Positions 1 through 5,895 of a DNA stretch of 6,410 nucleotides are shown one piece after another. The notes beneath the pieces are model-generated. The model was not told where the DNA came from. It saw only the letters and a list, made by a program, of their open reading frames with translations, and did no database searches. Source of the stretch: Bacteroidales bacterium (GTDB lineage Bacteria > Bacteroidota > Bacteroidia > Bacteroidales > JAADJA01); the NCBI GenBank assembly GCA_030635465.1, contig DAOVYU010000071.1, positions 1 through 6,410 on the forward strand. The letters are read 5' to 3'. Positions within the stretch are counted from its first letter, which is position 1, and each line of letters starts with the position of its first letter. A program made the position numbers and the translations under genes.

Positions 1-923
1 TCATGGAAACGGTATTCTGTTTCAGGAATTCCTAAATTTAAATGCCATTGCATGCGTTGCTCCTTCCAGTATTCAAACCATTTCAATTCCTCGCCAGGTT
101 TGACAAAAAACTGCATTTCCATCTGCTCAAATTCACGCATCCTAAAAATAAACTGACGGGCCACAATCTCATTTCGAAATGCTTTACCAATCTGAGCAAT
201 GCCAAATGGAATTTTCATTCTTCCGGTTTTCTGTATATTCAGGTAATTCACAAATATACCCTGGGCTGTTTCTGGTCTTAAATATATTTTATTGGCTCCT
301 TCACTCAATGATCCCATTTCAGTTGAGAACATTAAGTTAAATTGACGTACATCAGTCCAGTTACGAGAACCCGATATCGGACAAACAATTCCAAGATCTT
401 CAATCAATGTTTTGATACCACCTAACTTTTCATCTTCCATTGATGAATAAAGGCGCTTTTTAATATCCTCAATTTTCTTTTTATTATCCAACACCCGGGG
501 GTTGGTATTTAAGAATTGTTCTTTATCAAAAGAATCACCAAACCGTTTAGCAGCTTTTACTACTTCTTTCTCTATTTTTCCTTGAATCTTTGCTATATGA
601 TCCTCTACCAACACATCTGCGCGGTACCTTTTTTTGGAATCTTTATTATCGATCATTGGATCATTGAAAGCATCCACATGTCCAGAAGCCTTCCATGTAG
701 TAGGATGCATAAATATGGCTGCATCTAAACCAACAATATTTTCATGATGCTGTACCATAGATTTCCACCAGTAATCTTTAATGTTGTTTTTTAATTCAAC
801 ACCATACTGACCGTAATCATAAGTCGCAGCTAATCCGTCGTATATTTCACTTGATTGAAAAACAAACCCGTACTCCTTGGCATGGGCAATTATTTTTTTT
901 AATTTATCCTCATTATTTGCCAT
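1..923 (-). CDS. glyS: Glycyl-tRNA synthetase, single-chain class II type (N-terminal part, cut by window edge)
   Basis: This enzyme attaches glycine to tRNA-Gly in the cytoplasm. The frame starts at ATG 923-921 and stays open for 307 codons to the left edge, where the C-terminal part, including the anticodon-binding domain, is lost. The N-terminus (MANNEDKLKKIIAHAKEYGF, then IYDGLAATYDYGQYG at about 27-41) is typical of the homodimeric, eukaryote-like GlyRS. Further family segments are WKASGHVDAFNDPM (77-90), VCPISGSRNWTDVRQFNLMF (180-199), YLRPETAQGIF (214-224), and the class II motif 2 region with FRNEI (249-253) and RMREFEQMEMQFF (261-273). This is not the separate alpha/beta (GlyQ/GlyS) enzyme. 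No frameshift is visible. The M48 protease gene ends 64 bases upstream on the same strand, so read-through is possible. A -7-like element sits only 4 bases before the ATG. The identification is very secure. Confidence 0.97.
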   Translation of the reverse strand, partial: MANNEDKLKKIIAHAKEYGFVFQSSEIYDGLAATYDYGQYGVELKNNIKDYWWKSMVQHHENIVGLDAAIFMHPTTWKASGHVDAFNDPMIDNKDSKKRYRADVLVEDHIAKIQGKIEKEVVKAAKRFGDSFDKEQFLNTNPRVLDNKKKIEDIKKRLYSSMEDEKLGGIKTLIEDLGIVCPISGSRNWTDVRQFNLMFSTEMGSLSEGANKIYLRPETAQGIFVNYLNIQKTGRMKIPFGIAQIGKAFRNEIVARQFIFRMREFEQMEMQFFVKPGEELKWFEYWKEQRMQWHLNLGIPETEYRFH

Positions 924-927
924 GCTG

Positions 928-935
928 CAAAAGTA
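928..935 (-). promoter_or_regulatory. Candidate Bacteroidota -7 element for glyS, almost touching the ATG
   Basis: On the minus strand the sequence TACTTTTG fits the TAnnTTTG -7 consensus, and only CAGC lies between it and the glyS ATG. If used, transcription would begin at or within a few bases of the start codon. No TTG is found at the usual 19-base spacing upstream (that trinucleotide reads ATT) or anywhere close, so the promoter is incomplete. The element recurs unchanged in the YitT promoter. Confidence 0.45.
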
Positions 936-987
936 GATTAAAAATATTTTTGGAAATAAATTTTTATTGGATACGAATCCTTTAAGA

Positions 988-1803
988 TTAGGGCAAAGAA
1001 TTTTTCAGATTCTGATAACTTTCATCAAAACTTCCACCAACTTTTCCACCAAGATCTTCCCAGTGTTCAACAATTTTTTCATACCTGTTATCAGGATGCG
1101 GGTGTGTACTTAGAAACTCTGGAGGTTGAGTACTTCCATCCATTTTTTGAAAAAAGCCACCTACACCTCTGGCATCATAAGCTGTGTTATACAGGTATTT
1201 CACACTGTATTCATCAGATTCATATTCGGCATCTCTACTAAAAGCGAGTGTAGCAGCTCCAGCAGCAAGATCTGCAGCAATTTCTGCCATTTGATTTGGG
1301 TTGCTGCCTAATAATATTCCTAGCAACAATTGAATTCCATAAGCTTTTGTGAGTTGATCAGTGGAGTGCCTCCTGTCGGCATGGGCCATTTCATGTCCCA
1401 TAACACCTGCAAACTGAGCTTCATTATCTAAATACTTAATGATTCCAGTATATACACAAATATATCCTCCTGGTGCACAAAAAGCATTCAGAACTGAATC
1501 GTTTTGAATGATGTCAATATCCCAGTTAAAATCATGCCTGTATTTTAAGTCACCCCACATCAAAATAGAGTCTCTAATCCGATGCATGTGGTAATAAGCA
1601 TCAGGGTATTGATTTTCATCTAATATGGGATATTGTGCAGGATGTGATTGAATTTCATTTCTTAATTCATTGCCAAAGGAAATATCATCCTGTACAGAAA
1701 ATATATTGAATGTGTTATCAGCATTATCATCTTTTGAACATGATACCAATAGCAGGCTTATTATTACAAAAAATGGTACTATTAGTTTAAGGTGTGGTTT
1801 CAT
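988..1803 (-). CDS. M48-family zinc metalloprotease, lipoprotein
   Basis: This is a predicted zinc-dependent endopeptidase anchored by lipid on the outer membrane, related to the BepA/LoiP group that handles envelope proteins. Its substrate here is unknown. The 271-residue product begins with a lipoprotein signal (hydrophobic stretch about 8-20) and the lipobox LVSC, with Cys22 as the lipidation site. The catalytic motif HEMAH is at 137-141 (zinc ligands His137 and His141, general base Glu138). The third ligand is most likely Glu193 in AEYESD (192-197). STHPHPDNR at 232-240 supplies His234, matching the extra histidine of BepA-type proteins. A hydrophobic helical stretch (about 157-187) lies between motif and ligand. 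There are no TPR repeats, unlike BepA. After the lipid cysteine come S-K-D-D-N, resembling the Bacteroidota surface lipoprotein export signal. The zinc-ribbon gene ends 15 bases upstream, so the two are probably co-transcribed. All expected catalytic residues are present. Confidence 0.95.
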   Translation of the reverse strand: MKPHLKLIVPFFVIISLLLVSCSKDDNADNTFNIFSVQDDISFGNELRNEIQSHPAQYPILDENQYPDAYYHMHRIRDSILMWGDLKYRHDFNWDIDIIQNDSVLNAFCAPGGYICVYTGIIKYLDNEAQFAGVMGHEMAHADRRHSTDQLTKAYGIQLLLGILLGSNPNQMAEIAADLAAGAATLAFSRDAEYESDEYSVKYLYNTAYDARGVGGFFQKMDGSTQPPEFLSTHPHPDNRYEKIVEHWEDLGGKVGGSFDESYQNLKNSLP

Positions 1804-1818
1804 AAATTGAATAATTAA

Positions 1819-2028
1819 TTAATTTGTAAAAAAGTCCAGGATATTACCCAGTTGATTACTGGAAGCTGCAAAAAATTCAGTATAACTACACTGTGTACAG
1901 GTTACAGTCGTAAATTTTCTATTTTGAATATTAAATAATTTAGTTACAAAACTACCTGTAGCTCTCATTTCTCCAGTTTCGAACTGCTTATTTCCACATT
2001 TTGGACAAGTATATTTAAGATGTTGCAT
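1819..2028 (-). CDS. Small zinc-ribbon protein, DUF2082-like (putative nucleic-acid binding)
   Basis: This 69-residue cytoplasmic protein has two CxxC knuckles, CPKC at 9-12 and CTQC at 44-47, which would form one zinc ribbon. The segments GEMRATGS (19-26), FNIQNRKFTTVTC (32-44), YTEFF (49-53) and LGNILDFF (60-67) match what I recall of the DUF2082 family, described as nucleic-acid-binding zinc-ribbon proteins. No specific function is established and I do not assign one. There is no signal peptide or membrane segment. The start is supported by a complete promoter ending 22 bases upstream of the ATG. The gene lies 70 bases after the YitT gene stop and 15 bases before the M48 protease, so it is probably the first gene of a two-gene unit. 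Confidence 0.88.
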   Translation of the reverse strand: MQHLKYTCPKCGNKQFETGEMRATGSFVTKLFNIQNRKFTTVTCTQCSYTEFFAASSNQLGNILDFFTN

Positions 2029-2050
2029 TTTTAGTGAATTTAAATCGAGG

Positions 2051-2080
2051 CAAATTTACAAAATCCAAGTCAGGATACAA
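2051..2080 (-). promoter_or_regulatory. Bacteroidota-type promoter for the zinc-ribbon/M48 unit
   Basis: On the minus strand, TTG (2080-2078) is followed by exactly 19 bases and then TAAATTTG (2058-2051). This fits the primary Bacteroidota sigma consensus TTG-N19-TAnnTTTG. Transcription would start near 2046, giving a leader of about 18 bases before the ATG at 2028. It lies wholly in the spacer after the YitT gene, so the zinc-ribbon and M48 genes do not depend on the YitT promoter. Confidence 0.75.
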
Positions 2081-2098
2081 AAGAGATTAAAATTGAAT

Positions 2099-2992
2099 TT
2101 AATCTGACACCCTATCTCTCAATGATTTAAAACCTTTACCAAGAATTTCATTTGCGTTGATAACAGTCATAAATGCATCAGGATCTGTTCTATGGATAAA
2201 ATCCTGTAACATGGCTAACTCCCTGCGGTTTACCACAGTATAGATAATGGTCCTGTCGCTGCCATTGTACATTCCTTTTCCCTGTATAAACGTTCCTCCA
2301 CGATTGAGATCATTTATTATTTTGTCACGTAATTCTTTTGGCTTTTCAGAAACAATAAATAGTGTTTTATCATAACTAATACCTTGTAAAACAACATCAA
2401 CCACCCGGCCTGTAATAAATATTACAATGAGTGAATAAAGCGGAATTTTCCAGTCCTGGAAAGCAACTACTCCTACTAAAACTATAACAGAGTCTACAGC
2501 AATCATTAACTGACCTAATGGTAGTTTTGTATATTTTGCAACAATCATTGCAATAATGTCAGAACCTCCAGAGGTAGCTTTGGCTTTAAAGATCATGCCC
2601 AATCCTAAACCAATAAATACGCCACCAAATATGGAAGATAATAATGCATCATTTTCTACTAAGGCTTGATCACCCCACAAATATGTCAATAAATCAACAA
2701 AGCCGGCCGTTAATACAAAACCAACAACTGTTTTTATACCAAACCTGGGTCCCAATATCTTTATCCCCAACAATGTCAATGGAATATCAAAACAAAGGGC
2801 GATCAATCCAACAGGGGTTCCAAAAAGGTGATGTAATACAATTGATACACCATAAACACCACCAGGAACAATTTTATATGGTGTAATAAATAACACAAAT
2901 CCGGCTGCCATAATAAAAGCACCAACAGCAATTAAGCTATAAGCGATAAACCATTCTTTAGAAAACAGCTTTTCTTTAACGATAAATGCCAT
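2099..2992 (-). CDS. YitT family membrane protein (YitT membrane domain plus DUF2179 C-terminal domain)
   Basis: This is an inner-membrane protein of a widespread family whose transport or regulatory role is not settled. The 297 residues show the usual two-part build. The N-terminal part (about 14-203) has five or six hydrophobic helices, with the family signatures ITPYKIVPGGVYGVS (36-50) and ATSGGSDIIAMIVAKYT (139-155). The C-terminal soluble domain (about 206-297) carries RGGTFIQGKGMY (231-242), YTVVNRREL (251-259), DPDAFMTV (270-277) and NEILGKGFKSL (281-291), typical of DUF2179, a proposed ligand-binding fold. Length matches the family. The ATG at 2992-2990 is preceded by a full promoter with a leader of about 40 bases. 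The gene faces away from the T9SS cluster. Family assignment is secure; substrate is unknown. Confidence 0.94.
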   Translation of the reverse strand: MAFIVKEKLFSKEWFIAYSLIAVGAFIMAAGFVLFITPYKIVPGGVYGVSIVLHHLFGTPVGLIALCFDIPLTLLGIKILGPRFGIKTVVGFVLTAGFVDLLTYLWGDQALVENDALLSSIFGGVFIGLGLGMIFKAKATSGGSDIIAMIVAKYTKLPLGQLMIAVDSVIVLVGVVAFQDWKIPLYSLIVIFITGRVVDVVLQGISYDKTLFIVSEKPKELRDKIINDLNRGGTFIQGKGMYNGSDRTIIYTVVNRRELAMLQDFIHRTDPDAFMTVINANEILGKGFKSLRDRVSD

Positions 2993-3035
2993 AATATTAA
3001 GGTTTTATATTAATCCACTATTTCAAAAAAGCGTG

Positions 3036-3065
3036 CAAAAGTATTCTTTTTTAGAAATTTAGCAA
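3036..3065 (-). promoter_or_regulatory. Bacteroidota-type promoter for the YitT gene
   Basis: On the minus strand, TTG (3065-3063) is followed by exactly 19 bases and TACTTTTG (3043-3036), a full match to TTG-N19-TAnnTTTG. The predicted start of transcription is near 3031, about 40 bases before the ATG at 2992. An 11-bp inverted repeat begins 11 bases upstream of the -33 TTG. Confidence 0.75.
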
Positions 3066-3076
3066 TATAAATTCGA

Positions 3077-3109
3077 AATAATTTGATCAATTTCCAGTAT
3101 CAAATTATT
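3077..3109. repeat. 11-bp perfect inverted repeat upstream of the YitT promoter (possible operator)
   Basis: The arm AATAATTTGAT (3077-3087) is mirrored exactly by ATCAAATTATT (3099-3109) around an 11-base centre. The two-half-site geometry, about 22 bases centre to centre, suits a dimeric regulator. As RNA it could be a weak, AT-rich hairpin. The arms are AT-rich in an AT-rich spacer, so chance cannot be ruled out. Its place just upstream of the YitT -33 box is the main argument for function. Confidence 0.4.
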
Positions 3110-3160
3110 ATTGCATTTTATTTTTTATTTGAAAGCAACTTTTTCAACAATGTGCTTGTC

Positions 3161-3168
3161 TACTTTTG
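3161..3168 (+). promoter_or_regulatory. Plus-strand -7-like element, possible distal promoter toward porP
   Basis: TACTTTTG matches the TAnnTTTG -7 consensus exactly and is the same octamer found before the YitT gene and glyS. No TTG lies at the 19-base spacing (the trinucleotide there is CTT), so it is only half supported. If active it would give either a leader of about 250 bases for porP or a small separate transcript. Confidence 0.3.
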
Positions 3169-3283
3169 CGAAGGCTGATTTATTTATTAATTCTTTGTTA
3201 AAGACTAATAATCAATTTTTAACGTTATCTGGTCAAATAATTAGCAAAGAAAAAAACACTGATTTATTAACAATTTATAAAAT

Positions 3284-3377
3284 GATGCTTTAAAACCAGC
3301 TACTTAAGGAAAACTCTATCAATATTAATTTACTTAATTTTTATTTTTCGTAGTGTTAACAGGTAATTTAAAGCATC
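3284..3377. repeat. Widely spaced 11-bp inverted repeat upstream of porP
   Basis: GATGCTTTAAA (3284-3294) is the exact reverse complement of TTTAAAGCATC (3367-3377), with 72 bases between the arms. The right arm ends just before the TAATTTTG element at 3380. It could fold in a long porP leader RNA or mark paired protein sites. Part of each arm is the self-complementary TTTAAA, which raises the odds of a chance match. Confidence 0.3.
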
Positions 3378-3379
3378 GA

Positions 3380-3387
3380 TAATTTTG
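3380..3387 (+). promoter_or_regulatory. Candidate proximal -7 element for porP
   Basis: TAATTTTG fits TAnnTTTG and would start transcription about 30 bases before the ATG at 3425. The -33 position has AAC instead of TTG, so the match is partial. An alternative is TAATTTAG (3405-3412, one mismatch), with a TTG (3385-3387) 17 bases upstream. I cannot decide between them from sequence. Confidence 0.35.
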
Positions 3388-3424
3388 AATTTAATTTTTT
3401 TTGTTAATTTAGCGACCTTTTAGA

Positions 3425-4393
3425 ATGGAAATTAATCAGATGAAAATAATTATTCGAGCATTTTACGCTCTTGTTTTAATTTTGCCGTTTACTTGGGCAA
3501 ATGCACAACAAGAACCGTATTATGCCCAAAACATGTTCAATCAGATATCTTACAACCCAGGATTTGCAGGTAGTGTAGGAGGTATTTGCGCTCATGGTAT
3601 TGCACGACAACAATGGATTGGATTTAAAGATGAGGATGGCAATAGTGTCGCCCCTCAAACATACACCTTAAGTATACATTCGCCAGTTAATATTCTACAT
3701 GGTGGTATTGGTGCCACCTTTTATCAGGATCAAATAGGATTTCAAAAAGAAGTCGGTCTGAAAATCATGTATGCATTTCGTGTGGATATTGGTATGGGAA
3801 ACCTAGGAATTGGAGTGCAGGCAGGATTTATAAATGGCCATATTGACTTCAATAAGTTAATTGCCGGAGCTAAAGATCCAGATGATCCAATTTTAACTGG
3901 AAAAGCTGATGAAAGTGACATGATGTTGGATTTTGGACTTGGACTTCATTACCTAATTCCGAATAAATTTTATGTTGGATTGTCAACCTCCAGATTAACT
4001 GAATCGAAATCAGATATTCTGGCATATAAAACAAGAAGACATTACTATTTATCAGCAGGTTATGAATTTTCTTTTCCAAACAATCCCTCGTTTGTAATAG
4101 AACCTTCATTGCTGGTAAAATCAGATGCTGTAAAAACTCAACTTGATGTTGCAGCATTACTTAAATACAATAATAAAGTTTGGGGTGGCGTTAGTTATAG
4201 CAGTTTTAGAGTAATGGATCCCTTTTCAATTATATTAGGATTAAAAATCAAAGACTTAAGAATTGGTTACGCATATACAATTCCAACATCGCCGATAGGA
4301 AGTAGCGGAAGTCATGAAATCATGGTTGGATATTGTTTTAAAATTAATATTGATAAAGGAAGAAGAAGTTACAGAAATACAAGGTTCTTGTAA
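3425..4393 (+). CDS. porP: PorP/SprF family type IX secretion system outer-membrane protein
   Basis: This is a predicted outer-membrane beta-barrel of the PorP/SprF family, which works with the T9SS in secretion and gliding. The 322-residue frame has a signal peptide ending at ANA/QQ (cleavage after residue 27). The mature start shows the family signature PYYAQNMFNQISYNPGFAGS (31-50), then ARQQWIGFKD (60-69), alternating aromatic and glycine-rich strands throughout, and a closing strand HEIMVGYCFKI (297-307). The tail RRSYRNTRFL (313-322) is, as I recall, typical of the copy encoded beside gldK. The start is ambiguous: ATG 3440 would remove five residues and leave a more standard signal peptide beginning MKIIIRAFYA. 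gldK follows after 77 bases with no clear terminator or strong promoter between, so the genes are probably co-transcribed. Genomes of this phylum often hold many paralogues; the neighbours mark this as the core T9SS copy. Confidence 0.95.
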   Translation: MEINQMKIIIRAFYALVLILPFTWANAQQEPYYAQNMFNQISYNPGFAGSVGGICAHGIARQQWIGFKDEDGNSVAPQTYTLSIHSPVNILHGGIGATFYQDQIGFQKEVGLKIMYAFRVDIGMGNLGIGVQAGFINGHIDFNKLIAGAKDPDDPILTGKADESDMMLDFGLGLHYLIPNKFYVGLSTSRLTESKSDILAYKTRRHYYLSAGYEFSFPNNPSFVIEPSLLVKSDAVKTQLDVAALLKYNNKVWGGVSYSSFRVMDPFSIILGLKIKDLRIGYAYTIPTSPIGSSGSHEIMVGYCFKINIDKGRRSYRNTRFL

Positions 4394-4470
4394 TTAATTG
4401 TAACTTTATGGTTGTAATCAAGTAAAAAATTGTTATTTATACTATAATATAGAGTAAATCAACTAATCAT

Positions 4471-5835
4471 ATGAAAAGAGTCCTTTTTTATTTGGCCGCT
4501 TTAGTAATATTAGGTAGTTGTGGTAATTCAGGTAGTGGCGAACTTGTCGGAGTACAGAACAGAAAGCCTTATTACCAACCCACACCTTTTGGAATGGCTT
4601 ACATTCCAATGGGAAGTTATACAATGGGTGTTGGTGAAGAAGATGCCGCTTATGCGCAACTTCATCAACCAAAAACCATTACGATTTCAGCGTTTTATAT
4701 GGATGAAACTGAAATCACCAATAACGAATACCGACAATTTGTGTATTATGTAAAAGATTCAATTGCACGTGTACTTTTGGGCGACATACTGCCTGAAGAT
4801 TACTTAATTGAAGAGGATAGACGAACCGGTGAAATATTTGATCCACCATTTCTGAATTGGTCCACTAGAATTGATTGGGAGGGAGAAGAAGAAAGAGATG
4901 TTCTGGAAGAACTATTCCTTCCCGAAAATGAACGATTTTTCAGGAAGAAAGAAATTGATACCCGAAAATTAAATTATGAATATTATTGGGTAGATCTTCT
5001 AGCTGCTTCTAAAAAGGATTTTTCTCAAGATGGAAAACAAGAAGCTGCATCCTTAGCCAATAGACCTCAAGGCTTACAAGATAGATCTGTTTACGTCCGT
5101 AAAGAGGTGATCAATGTTTATCCAGATACACTTGTCTGGTTATTTGATTATTCTTACTCTTTCAACGAACCATTGACCCAAAAATATTTTTGGCACCCAG
5201 CCTATGATAATTATCCGGTTGTAGGAATAAACTGGCGACAAGCAAAAGGCTTCTGTGTATGGAGAACACAATTGAAGAATGCACAATTAGCACAGAAAGG
5301 TGGCGAAGCAAATATTCATGATTATCGTTTACCAACAGAAGCAGAATGGGAATGGGCCGCCAGAGGTGGTCATGACTTCAACCCATTTCCATGGGGAGGT
5401 CCTTATACCAGAAATGATAAAGGCTGTTTCTTGGCGAATTTCAAGCCACTTAGAGGAAATTATACAGATGATGGTGGTGCTACTCCTATTATTGTTGGAC
5501 ACTATCCACCAAACGATTGGGGACTATATGATATGGCAGGAAACGTTGCAGAATGGTGTTCCGATGCATTTGACGAGTCATCTTATAATTTTACATGGGA
5601 TTTGAATCCAAATTATCAATACAATGCAGATGATAATGATCCGGCAGTTTTAAAAAGAAAAGTTGTTAGAGGAGGATCATGGAAAGATGTCAGGTATTAT
5701 TTAGAATCATCAGCCCGTACATATGAATATCAGGATTCAGCTAAGGCATTTATTGGTTTTAGATGTGTTCAACCATACTTAGGCAGACAGAAGGATGATA
5801 ATCCAGCGAAAGCTTCAAATGTCTATAAAAAATAA
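4471..5835 (+). CDS. gldK: T9SS outer-membrane-anchored lipoprotein GldK/PorK
   Basis: GldK/PorK is an essential T9SS lipoprotein that pairs with GldN/PorN to build the large periplasmic ring beneath the outer membrane. The 454-residue product has a lipoprotein signal with lipobox LGSC, lipidated at Cys17. It is followed by G-N-S-G, without the acidic surface-export signal, which fits a periplasm-facing anchor. The body is an FGE-sulfatase-like (SUMF1) fold: FGMAYIPMGSYTMG (40-53), AFYMDETEITNNEYRQF (74-90), VVGINWRQAKGFCVW (250-264), YRLPTEAEWEWAARGG (285-300), GLYDMAGNVAEWCSDAF (351-367), VVRGGSW (398-404) and GFRC (429-432). A charged insertion (about 105-240) is not part of the common enzyme core and is typical of GldK. 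The catalytic cysteine pair of true formylglycine enzymes is missing from the 402-416 segment, so a structural role is expected. gldL starts 60 bases downstream. Confidence 0.97.
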   Translation: MKRVLFYLAALVILGSCGNSGSGELVGVQNRKPYYQPTPFGMAYIPMGSYTMGVGEEDAAYAQLHQPKTITISAFYMDETEITNNEYRQFVYYVKDSIARVLLGDILPEDYLIEEDRRTGEIFDPPFLNWSTRIDWEGEEERDVLEELFLPENERFFRKKEIDTRKLNYEYYWVDLLAASKKDFSQDGKQEAASLANRPQGLQDRSVYVRKEVINVYPDTLVWLFDYSYSFNEPLTQKYFWHPAYDNYPVVGINWRQAKGFCVWRTQLKNAQLAQKGGEANIHDYRLPTEAEWEWAARGGHDFNPFPWGGPYTRNDKGCFLANFKPLRGNYTDDGGATPIIVGHYPPNDWGLYDMAGNVAEWCSDAFDESSYNFTWDLNPNYQYNADDNDPAVLKRKVVRGGSWKDVRYYLESSARTYEYQDSAKAFIGFRCVQPYLGRQKDDNPAKASNVYKK

Positions 5836-5895
5836 TTCAATTCAACAGAAGTTAATTAGAGTATAAAATCATTAATCAAATTTTTTATTTTAATC

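Larger units (their letters stand above)
2993..3424. other. Divergent intergenic spacer between the YitT gene and porP
   Basis: These 432 bases separate the minus-strand block from the plus-strand T9SS cluster and are very A/T-rich. They hold the YitT promoter (3036-3065), the inverted repeat at 3077-3109, a plus-strand TACTTTTG at 3161-3168, a widely spaced inverted repeat (3284-3294 with 3367-3377), and TAATTTTG at 3380-3387. A 60-codon open frame (3111-3293, TTG start) crosses the middle but resembles no family I know and is probably not coding. I see no tRNA, riboswitch core or strong terminator. Confidence 0.8.

Noticed and set aside
42..728. Plus-strand open frames at 42-281 and 516-728
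   Set aside because: Both lie antisense inside the clearly conserved glyS frame and encode no recognisable protein.
969..980. Small hairpin GGAT-TCGT-ATCC (minus strand) after the M48 stop, considered as a terminator
   Set aside because: The stem is only four base pairs and no U-tract follows directly, so it cannot be called an intrinsic terminator.
3192..3204. Mini-hairpin TCTTT-GTT-AAAGA in the spacer
   Set aside because: A five-pair A/T-rich stem is expected by chance in such sequence and has no supporting context.
3111..3293. 60-codon plus-strand open frame in the divergent spacer (TTG start, internal ATG at 3150)
   Set aside because: The product resembles no family I know, needs a weak start, and its composition simply follows the A/T-rich spacer. 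No promoter precedes its start.
4394..4470. Separate promoter for gldK in the porP-gldK gap (TAACTTTA at 4401-4408)
   Set aside because: The -7 match lacks the final G and there is no TTG at 19 bases. Co-transcription with porP is simpler.
4463..5605. Open frames overlapping gldK at 4463-4672 (minus), 4520-4753 (plus) and 5300-5605 (plus)
   Set aside because: gldK shows continuous family similarity across all of these positions, so the others are out-of-frame or antisense shadows.
4471..5835. Annotation of gldK as an active formylglycine-generating enzyme or sulfatase modifier
   Set aside because: The catalytic cysteines are absent, the lipobox and long insertion match GldK, and porP and gldL flank it.
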